Shown piece after piece: positions 55,556-64,000 of a stretch of 64,000 nucleotides of DNA. The notes under the pieces were generated by a model. It saw nothing but the letters and a program-made list of their open reading frames with translations. It searched no databases and had not been told where the DNA came from. The position numbers and the translations under genes were made by a program. Source of the DNA: Paenibacillus faecalis (GTDB lineage Bacteria > Bacillota > Bacilli > Paenibacillales > Paenibacillaceae); contig NZ_LT985747.1 of the NCBI RefSeq assembly GCF_900289175.1, positions 2,833,761 through 2,897,760 of the forward strand, read 5' to 3'. Each line of letters begins with the position of its first letter. The first letter of the stretch is position 1.

Positions 55556-55819
55556 TCATAGTCCAAAAAATTGAGTCTTATCAGGTCCTTTGCTGCTATA
55601 TTCCGTCTTGATCTCGTTTCGGTACGAGCGCTCGATTTTTCGGACGTAGGGAAGTCTGCGAATATTTTTAACCGTCTCGTCAGCACGGTCAGCGTTAACG
55701 TACATGACAACATACTGCATACGACGTGAAATATAGTGCACACTGCCATATTTCTCAAGATTTCTCGCTGCTTTTACATCACTTACCCAAATAATATAAC
55801 CGGTTCGTTCCGCCAACAT
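55556..55819 (-). CDS. ylbG: YlbG family protein (DUF2129)
   Basis: An 87-residue protein. GYIIWVSDVKAARNLEKYGSVHYISRR (read as GYIIWVSDVKAARNL and EKYGSVHYISRR) and MQYVVMYVNADRA match YlbG. The function is unknown. It follows ylbF by about 47 bp, as in Bacillus. Confidence 0.85.
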   Translation of the reverse strand: MLAERTGYIIWVSDVKAARNLEKYGSVHYISRRMQYVVMYVNADRADETVKNIRRLPYVRKIERSYRNEIKTEYSSKGPDKTQFFGL

Positions 55820-55866
55820 CCTGGTCTCGCCTCTCTTTCGTCTCTATCTGTTTTTAAACTTTCGAA

Positions 55867-56304
55867 TCAGCCGCACTTGCAGCCTCCGCCGCTTGCACAG
55901 CCTCTTGTAGGCAGGGGATTGTTATTTGGAACTTTAATCGTATCCGATACCGAAAATGCGATTTTCTCGGACATTTTAAAGAGTAGATCATCCAGTTTCT
56001 TCTCAGCTGCTTTGAATCGCACCACGGCCTCAAATTGTTCCAATTCAGCCTCTACTGCCGACACCTCATCTTTAGCCGAGTGATAATTAGGGTGGAAATG
56101 ACCGAAACGCTGTGTTTCTTCAAACAATTCCTTTTTGGCCTCAAGCTTGCGAACCAGTGCCTGGATTTCTGGATCGTTATCGACCGCCTGCTTCCAGTAT
56201 AAATAATCTGCCACTTCAGCAGATGCATTGATCATATCGCCCAATTCATAGGCGTAGGTGAGCACCTCGGCCATATCAATCGTATTCAATTCCGATACGC
56301 TCAT
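55867..56304 (-). CDS. ylbF: YlbF/RicF family regulator
   Basis: A 145-residue, mainly helical protein. DMAEVLTYAYELGDMINASAE and YWKQAVDNDPEIQALV are family features. The C-terminus ends GCASGGGCKCG; these cysteines match the Fe-S ligands of RicF in the YlbF-YmcA-YaaT complex, which guides RNase Y and affects sporulation, competence and biofilm formation. YmcA and YaaT are not in this window. Confidence 0.88.
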   Translation of the reverse strand: MSVSELNTIDMAEVLTYAYELGDMINASAEVADYLYWKQAVDNDPEIQALVRKLEAKKELFEETQRFGHFHPNYHSAKDEVSAVEAELEQFEAVVRFKAAEKKLDDLLFKMSEKIAFSVSDTIKVPNNNPLPTRGCASGGGCKCG

Positions 56305-56468
56305 AATCTTACCCCGCTCCTATTTAATTTAGCCCACTCCAAACGTGGACTCCTTTATCATAGCATAACAAAAGCTGCTTAAGAAGAGGTAAACTGCAGT
56401 TAAAGGCCCTGCCTAATCCTATCATGCAGTCTGTCAGACGAAGCTGCCATTGACTTGAAAATATAGAC

Positions 56469-58358
56469 TCAGCTTTGACTCGGTACAATCATTCTTATCT
56501 CTTGCCAGTCGCCCTCTTTCAGTTCAATCTGCTCCGATCTATCGGAGTCCGGTGGATATAGAAAACCCGATATCCTCCAGGGATTCCGAAACAGCCTCTT
56601 CGGTATAAATTCAACTTTTTTGTGATTCAGCCCAAGCTCCACCTTGACTTGCCATTCCAGCGCCTGCTCCATTATTTGTTTAGTCGTTGTACCATGATAA
56701 CTCCGCCAATCTCGGGTCCACATAACCGGGACTTTGGCAAGACCAGGGAAAAGATTCTGCTTATCTGGTATTTCCAGATCCGGCTCAAAATAATGCTCAT
56801 TTCTTCCGCTATAAACCAAACCTGAGAATTTGAAATGATCATAATTCCCCTTGTAGAGACAGGTCTTGTCACCCGTTTCTTTATCATGTTGCTCCTCCAC
56901 CCGCTCATGGCCGCCAGCAATCTGTTCAAAATCGCCGACCACACGTTTCGGAGGAAGTCCCGCAACCGTTAATATTTTTCTAATCTCAGTCATATGCTGA
57001 GGCTTTATGGCAAAATGCAAAGGACCCAGACGATGTATCCATTCAGTCAGCTTAGGATGTGATGCGATCTGATCGCCTTCTTCGGCCGTTTCACACTGCA
57101 GAACAGTCAATTCCGCAAACGATGTTCTGCCTACCTCACGTCCCCACTGGGTGAGAGCTGCTGCGACATTATCAGGCATACCAGAGATCGCCTGATCGGT
57201 AATAAATTCAATCACCTGGTCCGGATTCATCCCCAAATCTGAAGCAAGCGCAACGGCCCCCTTCGTCAGACGGTAGACCGACATATGATCATCCAATACT
57301 CGCTCTGAGCATAGAGCCAAGCTCCAGCGGACGGAGAATGGAGTATCCGGCGGCACCATCACTTCATAATCAGGCTGGATAAATAAATACGCGGACGCAG
57401 GAGCCGGCGTATCGTCGTGTGCACCTTGCATTAGCCGTTCAGCGGGTATTTTCCAGCGGAACAGCAAATGCTCATCCTGACCGGTGCCAACATCGACCCA
57501 GCCCGCAGCTGCCAGAAACCGGAGCCAGCCTTCTGCCTTCACATTTTGTTCACTTCGATGTTCATGCTTCAAAATACCTGCCGCTGTCATTTCATCAAGC
57601 AGCCGGTCAACATCATACCAGATGTTTTCTCCAAATGCGCTATGACATAACATCTGCCGAAAATGCTGGTGTTCCGGGTTAGCCTGACCGTATCTTTCCA
57701 TGATGCTCTGAAAAAGAAGATGGTTCATTCTCTCCCGTGACAGGCCAAGCCATTCTCGAAGGATGTTCTCTCTCAATACAAAGGCATGGCTCTCTTTACT
57801 TAATAGACCCAAACTAAGGAGCAGGTCCAACAGTACCGCAACTTTTGGCGGATATACATCTGAATGAGCATACTGCAGGCCGATCGCAGTAATATCTGCC
57901 GCTGAAAGTCCCTCTTGTTCATTCAGCTTTTGAATATGTTTTTTATGTACGGTTCCTTTTGCAGTCAATGGAAGTCCGCTGTTTTTAGCAACGTAAACCA
58001 ATGTGTTAAATAGCTCCAGAGCAAGTCCCGGCTTCGCTTCGACAACCATAGAAAGTGCCGAGACCTTCTCCTGTGCGGAAGACGGTATAAAAAAAGCGGA
58101 CTGCACATCGAGAAGTTTATCTGATGGAATGAAGTACAAGCGCTCGCCCCAAGCTTTCTTCACTGCCCTGATCCATCCGTTCTGTCTGAGATCCAGAAAA
58201 GCCGCCAGCACCTCAGCACCGCTTAATGGCGGGATATCCATGCTGAGCAGCTTCTCCTCATCAAATGCCTGACCGGAAAAAGCAGTCCATATTTGCTTCA
58301 ATACGCTCTGTTCCGCTACGGATAATTGGTCGACGGATCTGCCTTCATTATCGATCAT
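56469..58358 (-). CDS. Helicase-associated protein with XPB/Ssl2-type N-terminal domain
   Basis: A 629-residue protein without helicase motifs. The N-terminal half resembles winged-helix repeats (SVLKQIWTAFSGQAFDEEKLL, ILREWLGLSRERMNHLLFQ). The central block AYLFIQPDYEVMVPPDTPFSVRW and RLTKGAVALASDLGM match the XPB/Ssl2 helicase-associated (Helicase_C_3) domain. The C-terminal part is less familiar (VELGLNHKKVEFIPKRLFRN). It overlaps the XPB-like helicase gene by four bases, so the two proteins likely work together, comparable in layout to archaeal XPB with a partner. Its specific activity is not known to me. Confidence 0.78.
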   Translation of the reverse strand: MIDNEGRSVDQLSVAEQSVLKQIWTAFSGQAFDEEKLLSMDIPPLSGAEVLAAFLDLRQNGWIRAVKKAWGERLYFIPSDKLLDVQSAFFIPSSAQEKVSALSMVVEAKPGLALELFNTLVYVAKNSGLPLTAKGTVHKKHIQKLNEQEGLSAADITAIGLQYAHSDVYPPKVAVLLDLLLSLGLLSKESHAFVLRENILREWLGLSRERMNHLLFQSIMERYGQANPEHQHFRQMLCHSAFGENIWYDVDRLLDEMTAAGILKHEHRSEQNVKAEGWLRFLAAAGWVDVGTGQDEHLLFRWKIPAERLMQGAHDDTPAPASAYLFIQPDYEVMVPPDTPFSVRWSLALCSERVLDDHMSVYRLTKGAVALASDLGMNPDQVIEFITDQAISGMPDNVAAALTQWGREVGRTSFAELTVLQCETAEEGDQIASHPKLTEWIHRLGPLHFAIKPQHMTEIRKILTVAGLPPKRVVGDFEQIAGGHERVEEQHDKETGDKTCLYKGNYDHFKFSGLVYSGRNEHYFEPDLEIPDKQNLFPGLAKVPVMWTRDWRSYHGTTTKQIMEQALEWQVKVELGLNHKKVEFIPKRLFRNPWRISGFLYPPDSDRSEQIELKEGDWQEIRMIVPSQS

Positions 58359-60091
58359 GTAGCACTTGCCGCCTCCTTTCCAGACTCATCACCAGTATCA
58401 AAAGCACGAATTCCTTTACTATCGGCATTAGGTATAGATTCAAAAACCGTACGGTACTGGTAACCTTGCTCGATCAAAAACAGCTGTCTGCGAAGAGCAA
58501 AGACCTCTTCCCGGCTATCCTGCGAAACGAGTGCATAGAAATATGCCCTGTTATCTTCAGCCTTTGGACGCAAAATACGCCCAAGCCTCTGCGCTTCTTC
58601 CTGTCTTGAGCCAAAACTGCCGGATATTTCGATTGCAACGGACGCATCCGGCAGGTCAACTGCAAAATTAGCAACTTTGGAAACAGCAAGAATTCGCTGC
58701 TTCCCCCTTCTGAATTCAGCGTACAGTTCATTGCGCTGGTGCTGAGGCATTTGTCCTGATATCAGTGGAATACCCAGCTCCCGGGAAATGGCCTTCAGCT
58801 GGCCGAGGTACTGTCCGATAATAAGGGTCTGAGCATGGGGATGACGCTTCAATAGCTTTTTCACTATATCCAGCTTGAGCGGATTCTCCGACGCCAAACG
58901 GAATTGCTCACGTGTGCCAGCGTAGCGGCATCGCTCCTTCAAGCTGTCTGTCATCGGTACTTTTACTTCAATACAATCTACAGAAGCAATCCAGCCTTTC
59001 TCCTCAAGCGTCTTCCAGGGCATTTCATACCGCTTCGGACCGATCAGGGAAAACACATCATGCTCCCTGCCGTCTTCCCTGACGAGCGTTGCCGTTAGAC
59101 CGAGCCGACGTGTTGCCTGGATATCTGCAGTTGCCCGAAACACGGGGGCAGGAAGCAAATGAACTTCATCATAGATGATCAGTCCCCAACTTCTTTCGTT
59201 AAACAGCTTCATATGCCGCAGTTCATCGTCTTTGCTCTGACGATGCGTTAATATTTGATAGGTCGCCACCGTTACCGGGCGCACCTCTTTCCGCTGTCCT
59301 GTATATTCACCAATATCGGAAGCTTGAAGAGTCGTTTTGCTCAAAAGCTCCGAAATCCATTGACGAACCGATGTTGTATTGGAAGTCAGGATCAGCGTTT
59401 CACATTGGAGCTCCCGCATCGCCGCCATACCGATAACGGTTTTGCCTGCGCCGCAAGGAAGCACGAGCACACCGCTTCCTCCCTTGCCTCCGTTGTCCCG
59501 AAACGCTTCCGCCGCCTCAAGCTGATAATCGCGAAGATGAAAATGACCATCATCATGCCAATGAATTTCCAGAAACTGTCCTTCCTGATATCCGGCATAA
59601 TCCATAACAGGATATCCAAGACGAGTCAGTTCCTGCTTCAGCATTCCTCTTCGTTCTGAGGAAATTTCCGCCACCATATCTGCCAAAATCGTCAATCCCA
59701 AATTCGGTAAAGAAGGTTGGCTTCCGAGCTCCTGCATAAGGCCTTCATCCTCGCACCGCAGGACAAGAACCCCCTCTTTCTTCGGATGCTTTGACAGCGA
59801 CAACTGACCGTATCTTGATACGAGATGCAAGATTTCCTGTAGTACGACAGCAGGTACATCAAATCGGGAAAGCGACTGAAGGCTTTCACATATTTGCTCA
59901 GCGCTCCAACCCGATGAAGCAGCATTCCATAAAGACAACGGTGTGATGCGATATGTATGAAAAGAAGGTGGACTTTTAACCAAATCAGCGTATCTTGACA
60001 ATTGCTCTCGGGCTTCTTCAAAGCCGGAATGCTCTACCTCCAAGAGGATCGTCCGATCCCGCTGGACGATGCATGGTTTGTCTTTCGTCAA
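58355..60091 (-). CDS. XPB-type DNA repair helicase
   Basis: A 578-residue superfamily-2 helicase. An N-terminal domain of about 190 residues precedes the motor. Motor motifs are LRDYQLEAAEAF (Q region), VLPCGAGKTVIG (Walker A, near 215), IIYDEVHLLPA (DEVH), LGLTATLVREDGRE (containing the XPB RED motif) and QRLGRILRPK (motif VI). XPB unwinds or translocates DNA in eukaryotic and archaeal repair and transcription. Bacterial versions are less studied. It is the first gene of a two-gene operon with the helicase-associated protein. Confidence 0.88.
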   Translation of the reverse strand: MTKDKPCIVQRDRTILLEVEHSGFEEAREQLSRYADLVKSPPSFHTYRITPLSLWNAASSGWSAEQICESLQSLSRFDVPAVVLQEILHLVSRYGQLSLSKHPKKEGVLVLRCEDEGLMQELGSQPSLPNLGLTILADMVAEISSERRGMLKQELTRLGYPVMDYAGYQEGQFLEIHWHDDGHFHLRDYQLEAAEAFRDNGGKGGSGVLVLPCGAGKTVIGMAAMRELQCETLILTSNTTSVRQWISELLSKTTLQASDIGEYTGQRKEVRPVTVATYQILTHRQSKDDELRHMKLFNERSWGLIIYDEVHLLPAPVFRATADIQATRRLGLTATLVREDGREHDVFSLIGPKRYEMPWKTLEEKGWIASVDCIEVKVPMTDSLKERCRYAGTREQFRLASENPLKLDIVKKLLKRHPHAQTLIIGQYLGQLKAISRELGIPLISGQMPQHQRNELYAEFRRGKQRILAVSKVANFAVDLPDASVAIEISGSFGSRQEEAQRLGRILRPKAEDNRAYFYALVSQDSREEVFALRRQLFLIEQGYQYRTVFESIPNADSKGIRAFDTGDESGKEAASAT

Positions 60092-60134
60092 TGAAATTCC
60101 TCCTTGGCGGGCTCTAAAGATTTAGCCGAATTTA

Positions 60135-60167
60135 CAAAAAGAAGCTCATCCCGTCAAAGGACGGATC
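60135..60167 (-). terminator. Possible terminator of the M20 amidohydrolase gene
   Basis: On the minus strand ATCCGTC-CTTT-GACGGGAT forms a stem with one bulge, followed six bases later by TTTTT. Weak. Confidence 0.35.
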
Positions 60168-60236
60168 TGAACTTCCCCAAGTTTACTGTTCCCAAATTTT
60201 CCCCATTCCATGCGGCAAGACATCTCTTTGACCTCA

Positions 60237-61430
60237 TTATTCTCCGGAAACATTCTGTACATGTTCATTCTGATAGGAGCGCACCATTTCGATCATTAGC
60301 TTTAATCCATACAGCATCGCATCCTCATCAAAGTCAAATCTTGGGTGATGATGGGGGTAAACAGCGTTCTTATCTGCATTCCCCGCCCCTACAAACATAA
60401 AGCATCCTGGTATTTCACGCAAATAATAGGCAAAATCTTCAGCCGGCATCATTTTAGGAGACAGCATGACCTGCTCCGCTCCGAAAACATGCGGGGCCGA
60501 CCGAAAAAAACGATCTGCTTCCTTCTCATCGTTTACAACAGCCGGGTAACCCAAAATATAATCAATTTCAGCTTTCGTTCCATAAGCTTGAGCTGTTGCC
60601 CGGGTCACTGACTCGAGTCGGGTACGAATCAGCTGACGTGTCTCTTCATCAAACGTTCGAACCGTTCCAGTAATGCGGCACCGCTCAGCGATTACATTTT
60701 GGGCTGAACCCCCTGCAATCGTACCTACCGTAACGACCGCAGGCTGCAGAGGATCGACAGAACGGCTGACAATGGTCTGCAGCTGCATCACGAGGGCAGA
60801 GGCAGCTACTACAGCATCCGCGGTTACATGCGGTATGCCGCCATGACCGCCTCGTCCGATTATATCGATATAGAACTCATCCGCCGCAGCCATGACAGGA
60901 CCGGGCGAGCTAGCTGCTTTCCCAAGTTGAATGGGTGTCCATAGGTGCAAGCCGTAAATGACATCAGCTCCGTTAATCGCCCCTGCCTCAATCATTCCTA
61001 GAGCACCGCCTGGACATGTTTCTTCAGCGGGCTGAAATAAAAATCTTATTTCCCCGTGAACGCTTTCCTCAAATTGTTTAAAAAAAGAAGCTGCGGCCAG
61101 CAAGATTGACATATGACCGTCATGACCACAAGCGTGCATCACTCCCGGTACAGTGGATTTATATTCGCAGCTTTTCTCATCCTGAATCGGCAATGCATCC
61201 ATATCCGCTCGCAGCACAACCGTCTTACCCGGCTGCCTGGCTTTCAATACAGCCATCACTCCATGTCCGCCCATTCCCGAAGTTACTTCGTAACCCATTT
61301 CACGTAACTGGGCCTCGATAAAAGCCGCAGTCTTTTTCTCTCCGAAAGAAACTTCAGGATGCATATGCAAAAAACGCCGCCATTTTACCATTTTCGAAAA
61401 CAGATGTTCCAAAAATAATTGCTCCTTCAT
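60237..61430 (-). CDS. M20 family amidohydrolase
   Basis: About 397 residues from MKEQLFLEHLF, behind GAGAGG; three extra codons upstream are possible. M20D metal ligands are visible: HACGHDGHMS, the Glu pair in LFQPAEETCPGG, YGLHLW and the C-terminal HHHPRFDFDEDA. ADMDALPIQDE and RGGHGGIPH are typical. Relatives remove acyl groups from amino acids such as N-acetylcysteine, hippurate or N-acetyldiaminopimelate. The substrate cannot be chosen from sequence alone. No transport gene accompanies it. Confidence 0.9.
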   Translation of the reverse strand: MKEQLFLEHLFSKMVKWRRFLHMHPEVSFGEKKTAAFIEAQLREMGYEVTSGMGGHGVMAVLKARQPGKTVVLRADMDALPIQDEKSCEYKSTVPGVMHACGHDGHMSILLAAASFFKQFEESVHGEIRFLFQPAEETCPGGALGMIEAGAINGADVIYGLHLWTPIQLGKAASSPGPVMAAADEFYIDIIGRGGHGGIPHVTADAVVAASALVMQLQTIVSRSVDPLQPAVVTVGTIAGGSAQNVIAERCRITGTVRTFDEETRQLIRTRLESVTRATAQAYGTKAEIDYILGYPAVVNDEKEADRFFRSAPHVFGAEQVMLSPKMMPAEDFAYYLREIPGCFMFVGAGNADKNAVYPHHHPRFDFDEDAMLYGLKLMIEMVRSYQNEHVQNVSGE

Positions 61431-61644
61431 CACAACCATCCTCTCCCGGTTTAAAGGACAACCCCTCTTTTCCTATGAATTCATCATAAGAGTATTCAAC
61501 CGTTATAACGAGGTCATCAAACAACGGAGGAACCTTCGTTGTTCTTCATTGTATCAGAAAATAAACAAAATTTTCCTCGCTTTTCGGACACATTCTGTTT
61601 TGATCAACCATACATATTCGGCTAATCATTGGCGCCCTTCAAGC

Positions 61645-61673
61645 TTGCACAAGTTCCCGAAACATAATATCAT
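61645..61673 (+). promoter_or_regulatory. Probable promoter of yugN-ftsW
   Basis: TTGCAC (61645-61650), 17-bp spacer, TATCAT (61668-61673), about 45 bp before the yugN-like start. Confidence 0.45.
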
Positions 61674-61718
61674 ATTTAATGAACTTTGTAGGGATAAATT
61701 AAGGAGGTCGCTATCGCT

Positions 61719-62066
61719 ATGATTTTTGAAAACACCGGTTTGGACGGCTTAAAAAGTGATTTGGCTTATCTCGATGAAAGTGCCGAGAAGGTAGGTTTTA
61801 TCCGCTGGCAATGGGAGTACTACCGGGCTACATATGATTTTAAAATTGAAGATAAGAAGAGCGATGCAGAATACTTCCTTAGAATCAACACCCGCGCTGT
61901 GGAAGGGAAACTGGAAAAACCCGATGCCGTCCTTCAAATTGAAGCCGTTTACCTGGGGAGAGCAACGTTCCCGCACGGACTTGAATATGAAACTCCGGCC
62001 CCTCAGCCTGTGCTGGACGTCGCTACAAAAAAACTGCAAGAACTAAAATTGCTGCTGGAAGCATAA
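61719..62066 (+). CDS. YugN-like protein
   Basis: A 115-residue protein behind AAGGAGG. WQWEYYRATYDFKIEDK and YYLRINTRA-like EYFLRINTRAVEGKLE, followed by YLGRATFPHGLEYE, match the YugN-like family. The family's function is unknown. It lies 13 bp before ftsW and is probably cotranscribed with it. Confidence 0.82.
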   Translation: MIFENTGLDGLKSDLAYLDESAEKVGFIRWQWEYYRATYDFKIEDKKSDAEYFLRINTRAVEGKLEKPDAVLQIEAVYLGRATFPHGLEYETPAPQPVLDVATKKLQELKLLLEA

Positions 62067-62079
62067 ACAAGGAATTGTG

Positions 62080-63312
62080 ATGAAAACAAACAAACCACTG
62101 CCCAAGAGAGGGACGCCGGATTTTCAGCTGCTGATCCTTACCTTGCTGCTGGTGGGATTCGGACTGATCATGGTATTCAGTTCCAGCTCCAGTTTGGCCG
62201 TATTCAGTAAAAAATTCGACTACGATCCGCTGCATTTTGCAAAACGCCAGCTTATCTTTTCTGCTCTTGGTTTCTTCGTCATGCTGGTTACAATGAACAT
62301 CAATTATAAGAAATACAAGAAGCTATGCATTCCTGTCTTTTTCTTCTCGCTACTTATGCTGATCCTTGTTGTTGCTGTCGGAAGAACGACCAACGGTGCT
62401 ACAAGCTGGTTTAATCTATTTTCCGGTAAACTGGGGATTCAGCCGACGGAGCTCGCCAAAATTGCTACAATTGTTTATTTAGCTGCATTGATAACGAAGA
62501 AAGGCGAGCGGATTCGGCAATGGAAAGGCGGTTTCTTCCCTGTTCTTATTATCGTCGGGGTTGTTGCCGGTCTGATCATGCTTCAGCCTGACCTAGGCTC
62601 TACCTTCATTCTAGTGGCCACTAGCGGATTGGTCATCTATGCGGGGGGCGCCAGTCTAAAGCATATTACAGCATGTATTTCTCTTGTTGCACTCGGACTG
62701 GCCGTGACCATCGGAGTCGGTTCTCTAATCGAAGCGATTTCCGGCAATGACGCACAGCAAGCGGCAAGCAACGACTATAAAATAGGTCGAATAGAGGCTT
62801 ATCTCGATCCCTTTAAAGATGAATCCGGAACAGGTTATAACCTGGTTCAATCCCTCATTGCCATTGGTCAAGGGGGGGTAACCGGGATGGGATACGGTGA
62901 AGGCGTGCAAAAACTGCATTATTTGCCGAACCCGTACAATGATTTTATATTTTCCGTCATTGCGGAAGAATTCGGATTTATAGGGACGTCGATATTTCTA
63001 CTTATTTATTTGTATTTCATATGGAGGGGAATTATTATTGCTCTGCGCTGCCCGGACCCCTTCGGAACACTGACTGGTATCGGGATTATGGGGCTTATAG
63101 CCATTCAGGCTTTTATCAACATCGGCGGAGTAACAAATACGATTCCTATAACGGGCATTACCCTTCCGTTCATCAGCTATGGCGGATCTTCTCTGCTCGT
63201 TATGATGCTGGCTATGGGAATTATGCTGAGCATCTCCAGAGAAAGCAACCGTCCTCAGAAGGAAGAACATGTGAAATCTGTTGTAAAAAAAGACTACCGG
63301 TCTACCCGGTAG
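62080..63312 (+). CDS. FtsW/RodA/SpoVE family peptidoglycan glycosyltransferase
   Basis: About 410 residues with roughly ten membrane segments. Family blocks are GFGLIMVFSSSS near residue 28, GIQPTELAKIATIVYLA, LQPDLGSTFILV, GVTGMGYGEGVQKLHYLPN, ISVIAEEFGF-like FSVIAEEFGFIGT and ITLPFISYGGSSLLVMM. SEDS proteins polymerise lipid II. The length and IPITGITLPF favour FtsW or SpoVE over RodA. AAGGAA precedes the ATG. The last eight codons (KKDYRSTR) lie in the terminator stem, so the C-terminal tail is shaped by that structure. Confidence 0.92.
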   Translation: MKTNKPLPKRGTPDFQLLILTLLLVGFGLIMVFSSSSSLAVFSKKFDYDPLHFAKRQLIFSALGFFVMLVTMNINYKKYKKLCIPVFFFSLLMLILVVAVGRTTNGATSWFNLFSGKLGIQPTELAKIATIVYLAALITKKGERIRQWKGGFFPVLIIVGVVAGLIMLQPDLGSTFILVATSGLVIYAGGASLKHITACISLVALGLAVTIGVGSLIEAISGNDAQQAASNDYKIGRIEAYLDPFKDESGTGYNLVQSLIAIGQGGVTGMGYGEGVQKLHYLPNPYNDFIFSVIAEEFGFIGTSIFLLIYLYFIWRGIIIALRCPDPFGTLTGIGIMGLIAIQAFINIGGVTNTIPITGITLPFISYGGSSLLVMMLAMGIMLSISRESNRPQKEEHVKSVVKKDYRSTR

Positions 63313-63317
63313 TCTTT
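63289..63317. terminator. Bidirectional terminator overlapping the ftsW-type gene end
   Basis: AAAGACTACCGG (63289-63300) and CCGGTAGTCTTT (63306-63317) form a perfect 12-bp stem with a 5-base loop. The minus strand has a long T-run after it (for the Asp23 gene); the plus strand has TTTCGTCGTTCTT. Confidence 0.85.
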
Positions 63318-63345
63318 CGTCGTTCTTATGTCTTATCTCTGATGT

Positions 63346-63732
63346 TTATTTCGTCCGATTCTGAATGTCATCAATTTCATCATCTTTGAAAGCGACGCCT
63401 TCGACTTTGACATTGACTTCAACAACCCGAAGTCCTGTCATGCTCTCAATGGCTTCACGCACGTTTTGCTGAAGCATACGGCACACTTCATGTATCGGCG
63501 TCTCGTACAGGACAATAATGCGCAAGTCAACTGCTGCTTCGAGCTGACCGACCTCTACTGTCACACCTTTTTGTACATTTTTACCGCTTAGTCGTTTCGC
63601 CCAACCTTCAGACAAACCACCAGACATTGCTGCAATCCCAGGAGTCTCCAGGGCAGCCATTCCGGCAATTTTCGAGACGACATCATCCGATATCCGAATC
63701 AAACCGTTATCCAGTTGAAGTTGTTCCGCCAT
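63346..63732 (-). CDS. Asp23/Gls24 family envelope stress protein
   Basis: About 128 residues from MAEQLQLDNGLIRISDDVV, behind AAGGAGG; a longer open frame lacks a site. KIAGMAALETPGIAAMSGG and VTVEVGQLEAAVDLRIIVLY are the family core, and VREAIESMTGLRVVEVNVKV the C-terminal block. Asp23 proteins associate with the membrane and respond to wall stress. It is not in the yloU position before fakA. Confidence 0.9.
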   Translation of the reverse strand: MAEQLQLDNGLIRISDDVVSKIAGMAALETPGIAAMSGGLSEGWAKRLSGKNVQKGVTVEVGQLEAAVDLRIIVLYETPIHEVCRMLQQNVREAIESMTGLRVVEVNVKVEGVAFKDDEIDDIQNRTK

Positions 63733-63884
63733 GTCAAATCCTCCTTCACCCTCATATTCGTTATTGTAAATCCTAACAGGCCTAAAAAGCAAATACTTGC
63801 TATACCCTATACATATTATCGACACTTTTCTGGGAATATTGTAAGAGAATATTTGATTTTTCACAAAAAAGGCTGGTGTACATT

Positions 63885-64000
63885 TTGAAAAAGTGGCTAA
63901 GTCCCACTCTGTTAATCGTTTCCTTTCTGCTCAGTGCCGCGGGACACTTCCTACATTGGAACTTCACCCTGCAGTTTATTTTGTCGTCTATATCGGTTAT
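63885..64000 (+). CDS. Probable Ca2+/H+ exchanger, N-terminal fragment
   Basis: An open frame from a TTG at 63885 to the window end. The 38 visible residues begin MKKWLSPTLLIVSFLLSAAG and contain a hydrophobic segment followed by HFLHWNFTLQF, similar to the start of CaxA/YfkE-type calcium/proton exchangers. GGTG lies about 8 bases upstream. The call rests on a short piece and is tentative. Confidence 0.4.
   Translation, partial: MKKWLSPTLLIVSFLLSAAGHFLHWNFTLQFILSSISV

Noticed and set aside
60110..60236. T-box or riboswitch leader ahead of the XPB operon
   Set aside because: No T-box antiterminator sequence or specifier stem is visible; the hairpin is better read as a weak terminator of the M20 gene.
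1..64000. tRNA genes, CRISPR arrays, insertion sequences, prophage or replication origin
   Set aside because: Intergenic regions were read for cloverleaf, repeat-spacer, terminal repeat and DnaA-box patterns. Nothing convincing was found.

Overview
The window looks like a chromosomal segment of a spore-forming member of the Bacillota, most likely a Paenibacillus or close relative. Evidence for this is the 26-residue spoVM gene, a SpoVIF-like gene, a FosB bacillithiol transferase, the YlbF/YlbG pair, YugN, and a 'ylo' housekeeping cluster whose gene order closely follows Bacillus subtilis. Most genes lie on the minus strand. No tRNA, rRNA, CRISPR array, insertion sequence or prophage was recognised.

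Layout. (1) 1-6616: an accessory block holding a truncated rifampin phosphotransferase (rph), glycerol dehydrogenase, three GNAT acetyltransferases, a broken YdcF-type gene, fosB, a methyltransferase and csaA. (2) 6801-19017: a carbohydrate island read leftwards, with an ABC solute-binding protein and two permeases, a GH13 alpha-glucosidase, a DUF1861 protein, a GH130 phosphorylase, a GH2 beta-mannosidase and a zinc alcohol dehydrogenase. A LacI-type regulator diverges from it. The intergenic region carries a good promoter, two identical 14-bp palindromes and a cre-like site. The likely role is import and phosphorolytic or hydrolytic breakdown of beta-mannosides, possibly beta-1,2-mannobiose. 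(3) 19165-20238: two small secreted proteins in an AT-rich stretch, each with its own near-consensus promoter.

(4) 20427-25413: an SOS operon (LexA box, unknown 120-residue protein, Y-family polymerase, YolD-like protein), a small membrane protein, a purine permease, an SRAP/YedK DNA-crosslink protein and SpoVIF. (5) 25483-53725: recG, degV and fakA, then rpmB, spoVM, rpe, rsgA, prkC, prpC, rlmN, rsmB, fmt, def, priA, coaBC, rpoZ, gmk, remA, yicC, a yitJ-type methionine synthesis gene, dapF, a Ca2+ P-type ATPase and, divergently, rqcH. These serve translation start and rescue, nucleotide and CoA synthesis, cell-wall signalling and sporulation.

(6) 53887-64000: a PHP phosphoesterase, an unknown protein, ylbG, ylbF, a two-gene XPB-type helicase system, an M20 amidohydrolase, yugN, an FtsW-type glycosyltransferase, an Asp23 protein and the start of a probable Ca2+/H+ exchanger.

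The items most worth a second look are: the SOS operon with an unrecognised first gene; the split XPB helicase pair; the mannoside cluster with its DUF1861 protein; a possible structured RNA between fakA and rpmB; the hairpin that covers the dapF ribosome-binding site; and the RAE-like element upstream of rph. All functional calls rest on motif recognition and recalled family knowledge. No database search was run.
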